Assembly: GCA_951394405.1 (NCBI GenBank)
Contig: OX596345.1
Coordinates: 1,674,001-1,738,000 of the forward strand
Origin: Coprinellus micaceus
Taxonomy: Eukaryota > Basidiomycota > Agaricomycetes > Agaricales > Psathyrellaceae
Direction of reading: 5' to 3'
Length of the DNA: 64,000 nucleotides
Below the pieces are notes generated by a model. That model did not search any database. It was not told the origin of the DNA and saw only the letters and a program-made list of their open reading frames with translations. The position numbers and the translations under genes were made by a program. Below, piece after piece: positions 48,802 through 59,639 of this stretch (positions are counted from its first letter, which is position 1; each line of letters starts with the position of its first letter).

Positions 48802-50002
48802 ATGGTTGCTTTCAGGTTTTTCCTTGCCCTGGCGGCTGTTGCCTCGACCTTCGCCCATGATCACTCGGAGCGCCACCACTCTCGTGACCTTCGTATTGTT
48901 GGTCGCACGACATCCAGCATTTGGAGGAGACAGGAGGCACCCGGAAGTGGATCGGAGTTCCAGGTTCTCGTCGACGGCAACAAAGCTTTCAAGGAGGCAG
49001 ACCCTGCCTTGCTCAAGAAGCTCACTGACGATGGCCAAGGTACGTCGTGCTCCCTCCACATTACCCCTAGGACTGTATCCTGATGGCCTCCAGAACCCCC
49101 CTTCATGTTCTTGGGATGTTCCGACAGCCGAGTCAGCGAAGGAACCGTGTTCAGGACTCAGCCTGGTACTCTCTTCACCCAGCGCAACATTGCTAACCAG
49201 TACAACCCCACCGATCCCAACGCTCAGTCCGTCCTTGCCTACGCTGTCGCTGAGCTTGGTGTGAAGCATGTCATCCTCATGGGTCACTATGGGTGTGGAG
49301 GTGTCGCTGCATCCATCATCCCCGCTCCTGCTAGCGTTGATGCCGCCAATGGCGCCGTTCAGGCATGGATTCAGCCAATTCGCGAGATCTTCCAGTCTTC
49401 CTCGAGGTATGTTCTTCAACGTGATCATTGGCGAATATCGCTCATTGCGTCTTCTAGGCCTGAGATCGTTGCCCTTCGCGAAGAAATCAAGGCCCAGGCC
49501 AACCCTGAGGAGCCTGATGTCACTAACCCTGGTTTCCGTGCTCTCGTCGAGGAGAACGTCAAGGTCGGTGTTGGTCGCATCGCCGCCGACAGCGTTATTG
49601 CCAACGTACGTATACTTCGTCTCTCTCGTAAACCCAGCTTCTTACTCTACCCGTTTCGTATAGCACTACGCCGCCATTGCTGCCGGCAACTCAACTGCTG
49701 GTGCTGAGCGTCGCTCTGGTGAGGGTGGACCTGCTGAGCCCGTCTTCATCCACGGCTGGATTTACGACATTGCCAACGGTGAAGTCAGGGATCTCGGCAT
49801 CTCCGTCGGTCCCCCCGGTGTCGCCATTCCCCAGGTTCCCTTCGCCCTTGTCACTGCTGCTGCCGACAAGGCCGCCTCATCGCACAGCTCCAGTGCCTCC
49901 CCACCTGCTGCCACTGCCAAAGCCCCTGAGTCTCACAGTGTCGCAGCTCGCTGTGCGGAGCAATGCAAGATGAAGAGGAACTTCCTCCCCCGTAACTACT
50001 AG
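48802..50002 (+). CDS. secreted beta-carbonic anhydrase 1
   Basis: Hydrates CO2 to bicarbonate with a Cys2His-bound zinc. Four exons (48802-49039, 49094-49406, 49458-49605, 49664-50002) give 345 residues. A signal peptide is likely (MVAFRFFLALAAVASTFA), so it should act outside the cell or in the secretory path. Zinc ligands are C88 in GCSDSRVS and H144 and C147 in GHYGCGGV. The Asp-Arg dyad is D90/R92. Substrate-side motifs PGTLFTQRNIANQY and NPGFRALVEENV are present, as is VFIHGWIYDIANGEVRDLG. It ends in a tail of about 60 residues, Ala/Ser-rich with two Cys (RCAEQC), not found in the two downstream copies. It has four exons where they have six. Confidence 0.94.
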
Positions 50003-50285
50003 GTGAAGGGAAAGAGCGAAGTGGACGCTCGTAGTTGACGCATGTGTTTGTTTCAGTTTTTGAAGGTGTATTACAAGGCGAGAATATAGCCGACTAGATT
50101 TTGGCACCTTTGGGTATTTGGGGTTTCCGGTTGCATATTTTCTGTACATTCACTGCATACTTACCGAAGGCATCGTTCATCTCTTAACAGAATAGCACAT
50201 TCTTTATTCTTCAATTCCTCCTTCAACGTTCAAACGTTCAAGCTCTTGAGTCGTTGCCTTTGTGCATACCCGACGCTACGCCGAA
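50003..50285. other. convergent spacer
   Basis: 3' ends of carbonic anhydrase 1 and of the small minus-strand gene meet here. No further feature seen. Confidence 0.4.
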
Positions 50286-50777
50286 CTACAGCATACCAAT
50301 GAAGTCGAAGATCAAGTCCCCAGCATGCTCGATGTCGTGCATGATCTGCATCCATCCAGGCGAGGGCAGGTGATTCTGCACATTCGCCAACGCATCGCGC
50401 AGCGCGTTCTGCAACCCGTAGTTCCACTCCCCGCCCTCATGAACGCCCGACAGAAGAGGGACGAGTACATTCAACAATCCCCTGAGGAGGTCGCGTTGCT
50501 GGGCCAGAGGGACCGGGTTCACGTCGTCAGGCGCCGCGATCCCGTCGAGGATGTGCTGAACAGCCGCGAGAGAGTTCGCAGCAGCAACGGCCTGCGCATG
50601 GGTGTAGGTACGGTTGTCTAGCTGGATTCCGGGACCGCGGAAATGATCAGGGTCGAACGGGGGAGGGTCGTTCTGGGAAGGCGGGTTGAACACGGTTCGG
50701 ATGGCATTTACGGGGAGGGAGATGAATTTCAAGGGCCACCGTCCGAAGCCGGCTTCCGCTACTTGGTTCTCCGACAT
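50286..50777 (-). CDS. small protein of unknown function, tandem copy 1
   Basis: A single exon of 163 residues from MSENQVAEAG. I do not recognise the family. It aligns along nearly its whole length with the next minus-strand gene at 51305-51760. Shared words are SQNDP, FDP, RTYT followed by a helix rich in Ala, LAAV and an IL pair, APD then NPVP, an RD/LR pair, LSG with GG, and AL-DAL-N. Both end in a C-terminal DLIF-FI-ML. The N-terminal WPLKFISLPVNAIRTVF is hydrophobic/basic but not a clear signal peptide. The frame stays open for 53 codons upstream of this Met, so the start is a choice based on the paralog. Confidence 0.65.
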   Translation of the reverse strand: MSENQVAEAGFGRWPLKFISLPVNAIRTVFNPPSQNDPPPFDPDHFRGPGIQLDNRTYTHAQAVAAANSLAAVQHILDGIAAPDDVNPVPLAQQRDLLRGLLNVLVPLLSGVHEGGEWNYGLQNALRDALANVQNHLPSPGWMQIMHDIEHAGDLIFDFIGML

Positions 50778-51304
50778 CGTAGAAGATGGTATGGGGATGC
50801 GGCTTTGATGGGATGGACTGCCAGATGATGAGAAGGGGAGCCAGTGTAGCCTCAGGTTAAACTTACCGAGAACTGTGAAATAGATCCTCGATAGTACGAA
50901 GGCGAAGGGGAAGACCCTACCTTTATAGCCCAGCATCTAGGCACAGGCACTCAGTGCCGAGCCCCACCCAGGGCGGCAACTGATCGCGCAGCGTCCGGTG
51001 CTCATTGAGCGCCGGTGGGTCTCGTCCAAGTTTCCTGTCGAAGTTGCGATTCTCACTCGAAGTAGCGCACCCGCCCATTCTCCCAATGGCAGAGGTGTTC
51101 CTGTGGCGGCGCGATGTATCGGGGCTGCCTCTATGAAGGAGTCGGATGATTGGAATGCGGAGGCAAAGTCGTGCTTGGCTGCCCGTTTGGAATATGTTGG
51201 GCAGATGGTCCTTGTTGTGGCGAGATGAGAGAGCCCATGAGTTTGAGGAAGCAATGGGTGCCGCGGGGCATGTCATTGGTAGAACGATTAATGCAAAATA
51301 CGCT
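50778..51304. other. spacer between the two small paralogs
   Basis: About 530 bp with only motif-free frames on both strands; it contains the promoter of tandem copy 1. Confidence 0.4.
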
Positions 51305-51760
51305 CTACAACATGTTGATGAACACGAAGATCAAGTCCTCCGCCTGGTCAATCCCTTGGGCAAGATTCTGCCAGGCTTGCCTCCCTCCCTCGTTTATTAG
51401 GTTACCTAACGCATCTTGTAGGGCGTCCCGTATACGATAATCATAATCTCCCCCGGCGACAACGCCTGATAGGAAGCCATCGAATACGGCGAATAGGTTG
51501 CGCAAATCGTCACGGTCTTGCCCTGCAGGGACAGGATTTGCTCCGTCAGGTGCTTCAACTGCATTCAGTATAGCCCTCACCGCAGCCAGGGCGTTTGCAG
51601 CTGCAGCTGCCTGGTCTTCTGTGTACGTCCGACTGACGATCTCTGGGGCGGGAGGGAAATCGTTTGGGTCGAACGAACCGGGATCGTTTTGCGAAGGGAG
51701 TCCAACTCCGCGCTTCGGGTCGGGTCTAAGGTGCTTTGGCCAACGAGGGGTCCTGGACAT
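51305..51760 (-). CDS. small protein of unknown function, tandem copy 2
   Basis: A single exon of 151 residues from MSRTPRWPKH. It is a paralog of the 50.3-kb gene in the same orientation, sharing SQNDP, RTYTEDQAAAAANALAAV, NPVP and a C-terminal DLIFVFINML. No signal peptide, membrane helix or enzyme motif is evident. The Ala-rich helices suggest a small helical protein. Both copies sit inside the carbonic anhydrase array on the opposite strand. A functional link is not shown. Confidence 0.65.
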   Translation of the reverse strand: MSRTPRWPKHLRPDPKRGVGLPSQNDPGSFDPNDFPPAPEIVSRTYTEDQAAAAANALAAVRAILNAVEAPDGANPVPAGQDRDDLRNLFAVFDGFLSGVVAGGDYDYRIRDALQDALGNLINEGGRQAWQNLAQGIDQAEDLIFVFINML

Positions 51761-53210
51761 ATGTGCTTTAGAGGGTCTGAGCTAAAACCAAACATGTATC
51801 AGCTTGGAAAGAAAGGAAGAACGAGGGAGGTATTTCTCGCCAACTGGTGAAATACAGGTGACTCTGGATGGGCTAAGACCTGGAATTCGTGTTTTTATAC
51901 AGACGCAGATCGATTTCAAGGCCCGACTGGCCTTTGGTGGGCCCTTGAAAGCTTGACTGGCGTCTGGAATGAGGGGATCAAGAGCGAACGCATCAAACCT
52001 CCCATTTCGACTGCCACGGCGCCGTGATGAACCGCATCATGGTGCTGCCCCAAGAGATTTCAGATAGCTCTTCGTAAGAGCCTTCGGTTAGTGTTTGGGT
52101 CTGAGTGGCGCAGTCCGAAACAATACAGATCGCGTCCCGGTCAGTGAATTCTAGCCGAAGAGTGGCAATGGGACACATGGGAGGTGAACGCAAGGAAAGG
52201 AGGGGAAGCCGACAGGAGCCACTGAAGGCAAACTACCGATCGGCAATTGCCGAGCTACGGGCGCTTATTCTCCAGCCTTGGCTCGCTTTTTAAAGGCACT
52301 TGGCATCATGATCGCCTCGGTAAGCTCCCCGCTCCTCAAACATATCCTGAAAGGTGTGTAAGTCCATGCTGACTTCGCCCACCGTCGTGCTCGGCGTGCC
52401 GCAACAGCCTCGTTGAAATTGAATGGACCAGCGCGCCAGCCAAGAGCGCCGAGCCCATTTTGTGCGGAAGGTGACGTTCATTTTCGGTAAGGAAAATATC
52501 ATAGCGAGTCCACTCCCCGTACCCCCAGTTCTGCGAACATCACCAGCTGAGTTTGCAGCGGCATAAAAGGGCCACGGAAGTAAACCGCAACAACGACCAC
52601 ACCACAGTGTCGCCCAAATGAGTGAGTACGACGGAAGAACCCGAGGCCCGACGGATCAGGGACTCCCGACGATCGTTGGATCCATAGACCTCTTATCGTC
52701 CCCCTCCGGAGAAGCGCTAGGTCGTGGCGCTAGGAGGCGGCAGCTGTTGCCGTCTGCGTTGGCTTGGCGCTGTTAAATTAACCGATTTGCATGACTCGTC
52801 AAGTCAACCCATGGTCGCCTCTGATTCACCTGAAGTTCTCTGCAGAGTCGTAAGCTTCGTGATCTTCCTAGCCCGTGGAGATGTCGTTCTCGTAGTGTCT
52901 TATGAAACGAGAAGCAGCTTGATAAGGTTATGTGATGAGACGTACTAAAGGCAGCTACCTTCTGCTCCAAGCTCTAGTGCCAGAATCCAGACGATGCGTG
53001 TACATCACAGCACGCCGTCGTGCACAGTAATGAACCGAATACTGGTAGTGCCTCCCGCAGCTCATGATAACAAAACCCTGACAGATTCTCCCTAACCCCA
53101 AAGGTCGGGAAGGATAGGGTATATAGGTGCCTCTGTTATTTAAATACATCATCACCGACCGGCAACCGCCATTCCCCCCCCCCCGTCACTGACCCTCGCT
53201 ACGTTTCGCG
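51761..53210. other. intergenic upstream of carbonic anhydrase 2
   Basis: No supportable gene. TATATAG lies at 53120-53126 and a run of 11 C at 53174-53184, just ahead of the start codon. Confidence 0.45.
53120..53126 (+). promoter_or_regulatory. TATA-like box of carbonic anhydrase 2
   Basis: TATATAG is about 85-90 bp upstream of the ATG at 53211, a reasonable distance for a fungal TATA element. Confidence 0.5.
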
Positions 53211-54372
53211 ATGTTCAAGGCGCTACCCACCTCGTTTCTCATCTTCACTGTCCTTTCTGCATTCTCTTCGCCGACACAAGCATTTAGCTTGCCTGGGGCC
53301 CTTGGCGTCGTCGCTCGGACAGAAACTGTCAATCAGAGTCCACTGGGAGGCGATTTCGACGTCCTATTCCAAGGAAACCAAGCTTTTCGCCAAGAAGACC
53401 CCGCATTGCTGAAGGACCTCGCGCTCAACGGACAACGTATGTACCGAGTCGTTTCATTTGGCACCCTCCAATCGACTGATTCCCCCCCTTAGACCCGCCC
53501 TTCCTCTTCCTAGGATGCTCCGACAGTCGCGTTAGCGAAGGCACAGTCTTCGATGCAAAGCCAGGAACGTTATTCACTGAACGCAACATTGCGAATCGGT
53601 ACTCCTCCAAGGATTCAAACGTGTAAGGAAGCGTCGCCTCGTTCCCCTTTGCTGAGACCTAACTAACACCCACTCGCGAACCAACACAGTCGCTCCGCGT
53701 TAGCATACGGGCTTGGAGAGTTGCATGTAAAGCATGTGATCGTCATGGGTCATTACGGGTGTGGGGGTGTGGCAGCCTCAATCGCGACCCCTCCCAAACT
53801 GCCATGGGACGAGGGCACAGCCGTAGTTCAAGGGTGGATAAACCCAATTCGAAAGCTCTATCACACTACAAAGCGGTGAGTGTACCACATTGCGTAGTTG
53901 TTGTCGACCGAACCTCACGAACGTCCGAGATAGAAAAGAGGTTGTGGAATTGAGACAGAAAAACCGGGGGAAGTCTGAGGTCCCTGCCCCACCACTCCAT
54001 GATCGTGAGTGCTCATGCACAGACTCAAGAAAGCGGGTATCAATTACTCACCTTGCCCCCAGCCGGTTTCCGCGCGCTCGTCGAAGAGAACGTCAAGGCA
54101 TCTGTCAAGAAAATAGCGTCGGATGGCGTTGTAACGGAGGTACGCCTGCCGAGCACTAACAGCTTTCCCGCATCGCGCAACGCTAATTAAACCGGTCTCA
54201 GATATGGCGCAACTCTACCGGCGATGCACACCTGTTCTTCATCCACGGATGGGTATACGACATTGAGAATGGCGAAGTGAAAAACCTTGGAATCTCTGTG
54301 GGGCCGCCAGGCAGTACTATTCCGACGATCCCGTTCGCAACGTTGAAGGCTGCTGCAGGGCATTCCCATTGA
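53211..54372 (+). CDS. secreted beta-carbonic anhydrase 2
   Basis: Six exons (53211-53436, 53493-53622, 53690-53875, 53934-54004, 54063-54139, 54202-54372) give 286 residues. The signal peptide is likely within MFKALPTSFLIFTVLSAFSS. Zinc ligands are C84 (GCSDSRVS), H140 and C143 (GHYGCGG), with D86/R88 as the dyad. The fourth intron (54005-54062) is essential: without it the frame is lost between PLHD and PGFRALVEENV. The end, FFIHGWVYDIENGEVKNLG to AAAGHSH, is complete, and it lacks the Cys tail of carbonic anhydrase 1. All introns match those of carbonic anhydrase 3 in position, so these two are the closest pair. Confidence 0.93.
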
Positions 54373-55601
54373 ACCATGCCGAGCCGCCCGATCGTGAGTC
54401 GCCTTTCGTTCACATGAACCTGTTAGAGACGATGTAGAGGCTGAATCATACGGTTTATATCATGCACAATCGTGCGCCTAATGCTAAATGAGACCCGGAC
54501 ATCAGGGATTGATTGTGCTTTGTACAGTGCGCTCTTGTCGCGCTTGAGGTAAGGAGGGAGGTCTGACGGCAACGCGCCTCCTGGATGGCCCTAGCCTTCG
54601 ACGATTGCCCAGGGCGGTGTAAAGGGAGACCCAGAGGCAATAGGCAACAACATGGATCCCATTAGTTGATGGTAATCGTGGTGGGCAGTGGTCGTGGTGA
54701 ACCGGACAGACCTGTTTAGGAATGATAGAGCGTAATTGCGAGCGAACTTGAATCCGGAGTTAAATCTCCGACCGCCGCATTCGTCATGTGGGCGCCTATT
54801 TTCTCAGGCCACTGCTGAAGGGGCAGAAGGTGCATTCGCGACCGATCCATGCTAGATGAAACTATATCCAACGTTTCCCCCGAGAGACTTCTGTATATTG
54901 AAGGGCTGTGTGGCGGCGCTGACTTGCGACTGGCAGCATATCAGACTCCCTACTAGTCGTGGAGAACGACATGGCAGGGAACTCCTCCGCTCCTTCCCTT
55001 AAGCCTCTTTCTCAACGAATAGCCACATCATCTCCTGATATCTTCAAACACATGCATAGTAGCGTCTACGGAACCGGGAACCCCGATGCTATAATACAGC
55101 TCACTCAAGGGCTTGACGGGCCAGAATATGATGTAGAAATTGAATGCGTTAATAACGCTGATGTTTACCCGATTACTTTGATTTAAGGTAGTGAGGATTT
55201 TGTCGTATCTGGCGTTATATGGTCTCCCGCCGTCTGGACCTTTGTAACTTTTGTTAAACTTTGACATCCGTGAAGGCCACGGTCTAAGTGACAGGCTGTT
55301 GATGGAGTATATCAAATAGGCTATGTACGGAGCTTTGCTTTTGGCGAATCTTTGTTGGCGTGCCCAAACACAGAGGTACCTTCGTGGTTCACGATGTTGT
55401 GCGTGACGGCATTCGATGGAGTTAATAATAGAATTCCATATCCCAGTGGTGCAGCTTTGTGCAGTCGTGCTGCACGGAACCACTGATCACGGAAACAGAC
55501 AGACAGAATCTCGGAAGGGGTTGGCACACACCTGACAAGGCTCTGATAAAAAGCCAAACTTAAACACTATCGCCCTCCCCATTCACTCCCCATTTTTCGA
55601 G
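54373..55601. other. intergenic between carbonic anhydrases 2 and 3
   Basis: No gene seen. GATAAAAA at 55545-55552, about 50 bp before the next ATG, may serve as its TATA element. Confidence 0.45.
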
Positions 55602-56752
55602 ATGTTCAGACTAAGACTCCGCCCTGCCCTCCTCTTGTTCACCATTCTCTGTGTCTTCTCGTGGCAGGCTCAAACGTTATATTTGCCTAAGAGAGGTGAT
55701 GCCGCTCGGACGGGATCCGACAGTCAAAGTCCGGGCAATGACTTCGAAGGACTACACCGAGGGAACCAGGTTTTTCTTCAAGAAGATCCAGCTTTGCTCG
55801 AAGATCTCGCGCTCAATGGCCAGCGTATGTGCCATATCATCCACGGGTAGTGGCCGTCCTGACGAGATAGCTGCAGGTCCACCCTTCCTTTTCTTAGGAT
55901 GCTCCGATAGCCGAGTGAGCGAGAACACAATCTTCGACGCGCGCCCAGGGACATTCTTCACCGTGCGCAACATTGCGAACAGATATTCTTCAAAGGATTC
56001 TAGCGCGTGAGTGCAACTTTTCTTGGCTGCTCTGTACACTTGCATAACTCGGGAGCGAACACAGCCGCTCTGCACTCGCGTACGGACTCGAAGCGTTGCG
56101 TGTGAGACACATCATTGTCATGGGGCACTATGGGTGCGGAGGGGTGGCAGCCTCTGTCGCCACCCCACCGAATCTGCCATGGGGCGAGGGCACGACCGCC
56201 GTTCAGAAATGGATAGCCCCATTTCGAGAGTTGTATCACGCAAACCAGAGGTAAGTTTGGTAACTTCTGTCCGATCAATGGCACTCATGCGCTCGAGCTA
56301 TCCAGGAAGGAGGTTGCGAAGATGAGACAGCAAAACCGAGGGAAGTCTAACGTTGCCGAGCCAACACTCCACGATGGTGAGCACCCATACGTCCAGCAAA
56401 ATAGTGACCAGTTGCTCACCTTGCCTCAAGCTGGGCTACGCGCGCTGATCGAAGAAAACGTCAAAGAATCGGTCAAGAAGATAGCATCGGATAAGGTCGT
56501 GACCGAGGTAAGCCTCTCAGAGTCAATAACTTCCTGATCCAGACACGGCTAACTATCTGGGCATGGCGCTTCTAGCTCTGGCGTAACTCGACGGGCAAAG
56601 CGCACACCTTCTTTGTTCATGGATGGGTCTACGACATCGAGACGGGGGAGGTGAAGGACCTGGGCGTGTCTGTAGGGTCCCCAGGCCAGCCGGTCCCCGA
56701 GGTTCCGTTCGGGGCAGTGAAGGCCGCTGCAGAGCGCTCTCATAGAACTTAG
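55602..56752 (+). CDS. secreted beta-carbonic anhydrase 3
   Basis: Six exons (55602-55824, 55877-56006, 56065-56250, 56306-56376, 56431-56507, 56576-56752) give 287 residues. A hydrophobic signal peptide is visible (ALLLFTILCVFS). Zinc ligands are C83 (GCSDSRVS), H139 and C142 (GHYGCGG). The dyad is D85/R87. LRALIEENVKESVKKIASD and FFVHGWVYDIETGEVKDLG complete the fold. The decayed copy at 15.8-16.5 kb is most similar to this gene. It converges with the F-box gene, 134 bp apart. Confidence 0.93.
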
Positions 56753-56886
56753 CTGCGAGACACGGATTTGTGCGGCACGAGTTGTCCTGTAAGATCCTAT
56801 CCCAGTAGATCTGTAGTTAATCAGATTTTGTACGTCGCCTGCGCGAGTTACTCACACTTTGTCGGATCTGGGCACAGTTGAATGCA

Positions 56887-58829
56887 TTACAAGTAGTCGA
56901 CAAGGTACGCCGCGCCGATATGTTGAGAAATATCCTTGACACGGTATATGAAGCGGCCTGCTGTCGTACAGGCTGCAAGAAGTTTCGAGGGCTCGAGAAG
57001 AGTTGCAATAATATCTTCACCGGGAGTGCTGTGTCGAGTATTCGTTGTATCACCATCACCTGGGACGGCATCCGGCCTTGCGATCGTGCTTGGCTCGTAC
57101 ATGAAAGTTCGAAATTGTGGGACCGGGGGTTGTGTCCATCTGAACAGGAAGGCTTCAGCCAGCCATTGGTCGCCGGGCGACGAATCCCCTGACCTTGGTA
57201 ACGTGTCAACCAGTGACTGTTCGTTGGAGCTCCTGAACCGTGCACTGATGCACGGGGCGGGGACCTTGTCATCCACTGGCTGCATGTCGCTGTCGAACAG
57301 TGGTGCTCTGTCGAAGAAACGGGGTGGGAAGCAGCCCGTAGCCACTGGCTGGAGTCGGAATGTCATTGCCCCCTGCGCGATCACGCTACTGAGACTCAAG
57401 CGGTGGATGGTGCTCAAGTATGGCTTCGAAAATAACAAGACGATATCGAACGTGAGCGAGAGGGGGGCGTCGTTGATATACCGCACAGGAACGAGGAATC
57501 TGGCGGTTTCACTGGACGACTGCACTGGGTAATTGGAAGTCCAGTCGGGAAGGATATCGTGTGTCTCCAATGTGCTGCAATAGAAGGCGTTGGAAGGAAG
57601 TTCCTGTGCGAAGTGTTGGAGGTATGAGATGTTCCATGCTGAAACGTGATGCGTTCCAAAATGAAGGATGTGGTCGTCGGCCATAGCGCATTCCTACGGA
57701 AACGGCTGAGTATAGCGTCGTCGGGTCCTCGATGAGCTTGGCTGCTCACGCCGACGGTACCCCTGGCAGTGCTAGGTTCCAACCGTATTGCTCGCCCTTT
57801 GAGATAGTCCCAAAGAATGAAAGGCTGCTCGGCACCACGCACAAGGAGAAAAGATCCATGAAGGTACACTTTACATGGACAGGAGACACCCGCGAGATGG
57901 ACGGCGGCAAGCTCCTCGAACTTTGGCGACCTTTCAGTTGGGGTCACTGTAAGTATATCTATCCTTGAAGGTACGATGAGCTGGTAGCCAAGTATGAGTG
58001 TAGCAGAGGGATCTAACACTCACCTCACGCCTTCTCCAGTTTCAGCAACAGCAATTCTTAACACGTCGCTTGCTGGCAGGAAATCGACGGCGAGTAACCA
58101 CCCGTAGTCACGGCCAACTCGACGCATTTTGATACTCTTTGAAGCCAAAACCGTGGGCCTCGGGTTCGTTTTCCGCCTCGGAACCCCTAGGTCCCAGAGT
58201 TCTAAGTGAGCAGCGATATGGCAATCGTTAAGAACGACAAAGAATCGACCGCCGGGGACGAGGTACCCCTTGTCCAACTGAGGCCAATCTGCGGAACCTG
58301 ACGCCACAGTACGTAAAGGTGTAGCCATGTCAAGTGCCTCAAGCGGTACCGCACGTTTTCGCATGAGGTTGCTCCAGATCTGCGGACCAAGCGACAGTCG
58401 CCGCAGTTCTGGAAGATCCATATACTCGAGGGGGTATGACCCTAAAAAGAGCCTATGCTTCTGGCATGTCAAACGGAGGATATGGGCCCACACAAATTTT
58501 TGAGTGAGTCTTAATCGAAGAGCCTTGCATGTCTACGATAGGGTGTCAGTATGCATTCGACCTCGACGATCACAGCGGCAAACCTGGCCCAACGATAACA
58601 CATCTACGGAATCGATGTGCCGGAATACTTCCGCCAGCCATAGTTCGGTCGGGAAGTCATGCTGCCAGGTCAGCGAGGGTTGATGCATCCCGATGTTTGC
58701 GAGAGCCAGCTTGAGCGATTCAAGCGAGGATTCGTGGAGACCTGGTGATGGTTCGTCTTCAAAGGTACTCGGGGGAAGTTGTCGACTTACGGCAAAGCCC
58801 GACCCTGTGATCACTTTACGCTCCGACAA
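56887..58829 (-). CDS. F-box protein
   Basis: Four exons (56887-57693, 57750-57963, 58024-58532, 58584-58829) encode 591 residues. An F-box lies at about 58-95 (DFPTELWLAEVFRHIDSVDV, then LGQTCKALRLRL), which would bind Skp1 in an SCF ubiquitin ligase. The remainder looks beta-rich, with WD/propeller-like strands such as GGRFFVVLNDCHIAAHLELWDLG and HILHFGTHHVSAWNI. Fungal F-box proteins of this kind often carry such a propeller-like region; the target is unknown. The start at 58829 is the first ATG in frame. A tempting 49-nt intron just after it was not used because it breaks the frame of the F-box. Confidence 0.82.
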
Positions 58830-59639
58830 CGGCGAATGCCGGTGCGGGCGCCTATTTGCAGAGACTTGTTCAAGAAGCCCGAGGGCACCTTTCGCGACGA
58901 GTCGATACTATTTAAAATGGATACACAGGAACATGCGTCTATTTATCTCGGATGTATCCAGTAAATGCCTCCTGTGTCGCCCATCACTGGCAATCGCCTG
59001 TAGTTACTCTGGTAGCTGTGTGGCTCGATGTTTTACCATCGTTGAGGTCTCCAAAGGGTGCGTGGCATTGTCCATTCACTACTGGAGACCAAGGTTCATA
59101 TCGTAAAATTGCTTTTTGTTGGAAATGGATTACTTGACCCTATAAGTTCTGTCGCACCATATGTTGTCCATGCAAAGAGTTGAGCGCAGCGACAGGGCGC
59201 AGATAGGGTTCTTCGTTTCCCATCTCTTTCTGTCACTGGAGTTCCCAGCTAATGGTACTACGTACACCAGAGAACTGTGAAATACCGAGCAAGAGGCCAA
59301 GGGAGGGCCAAGAAAGGCAAGCCGGCAGGCTCGGCACAAATTCGCACAGCCAAGGAAGCAACCCCGCATGGAATGCATCACAATTCCCATCATGATCAGT
59401 GTCCAAGAGCACCGTTCCTCTCACCAAACGACCATCACCGTTTCGACTGCCTCCCTCCTCTCTCTCCCTCCCCCACGCTCCTTCATACCACTCCTTTACC
59501 CCAGTATCTGCATTAGCAGAGAACCGATACCCGCAGCTAGCTGCACTATACCAGAAGGTATGGGAGATACTTTAGACATGACAGTGAGGACTGACAGCGG
59601 TTTACAGGTCGGAAAACAGACACATAAGATACTCGGATA
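58830..59639. other. divergent spacer between F-box and GH16 genes
   Basis: 810 bp with no coding signal, upstream of both genes. It includes a CT-rich part (59440-59500) before the GH16 gene. Confidence 0.45.

Noticed and set aside
53934..54139. Apparent frameshift pseudogene in carbonic anhydrase 2
   Set aside because: A 58-nt intron (54005-54062) with good donor, branch point and CCCCAG acceptor restores the frame exactly, and carbonic anhydrase 3 has an intron at the same place.
58781..58829. Possible 49-nt intron right after the F-box gene start
   Set aside because: Removing it puts the F-box out of frame, while the unspliced reading runs straight into DFPTELWLAEVF.
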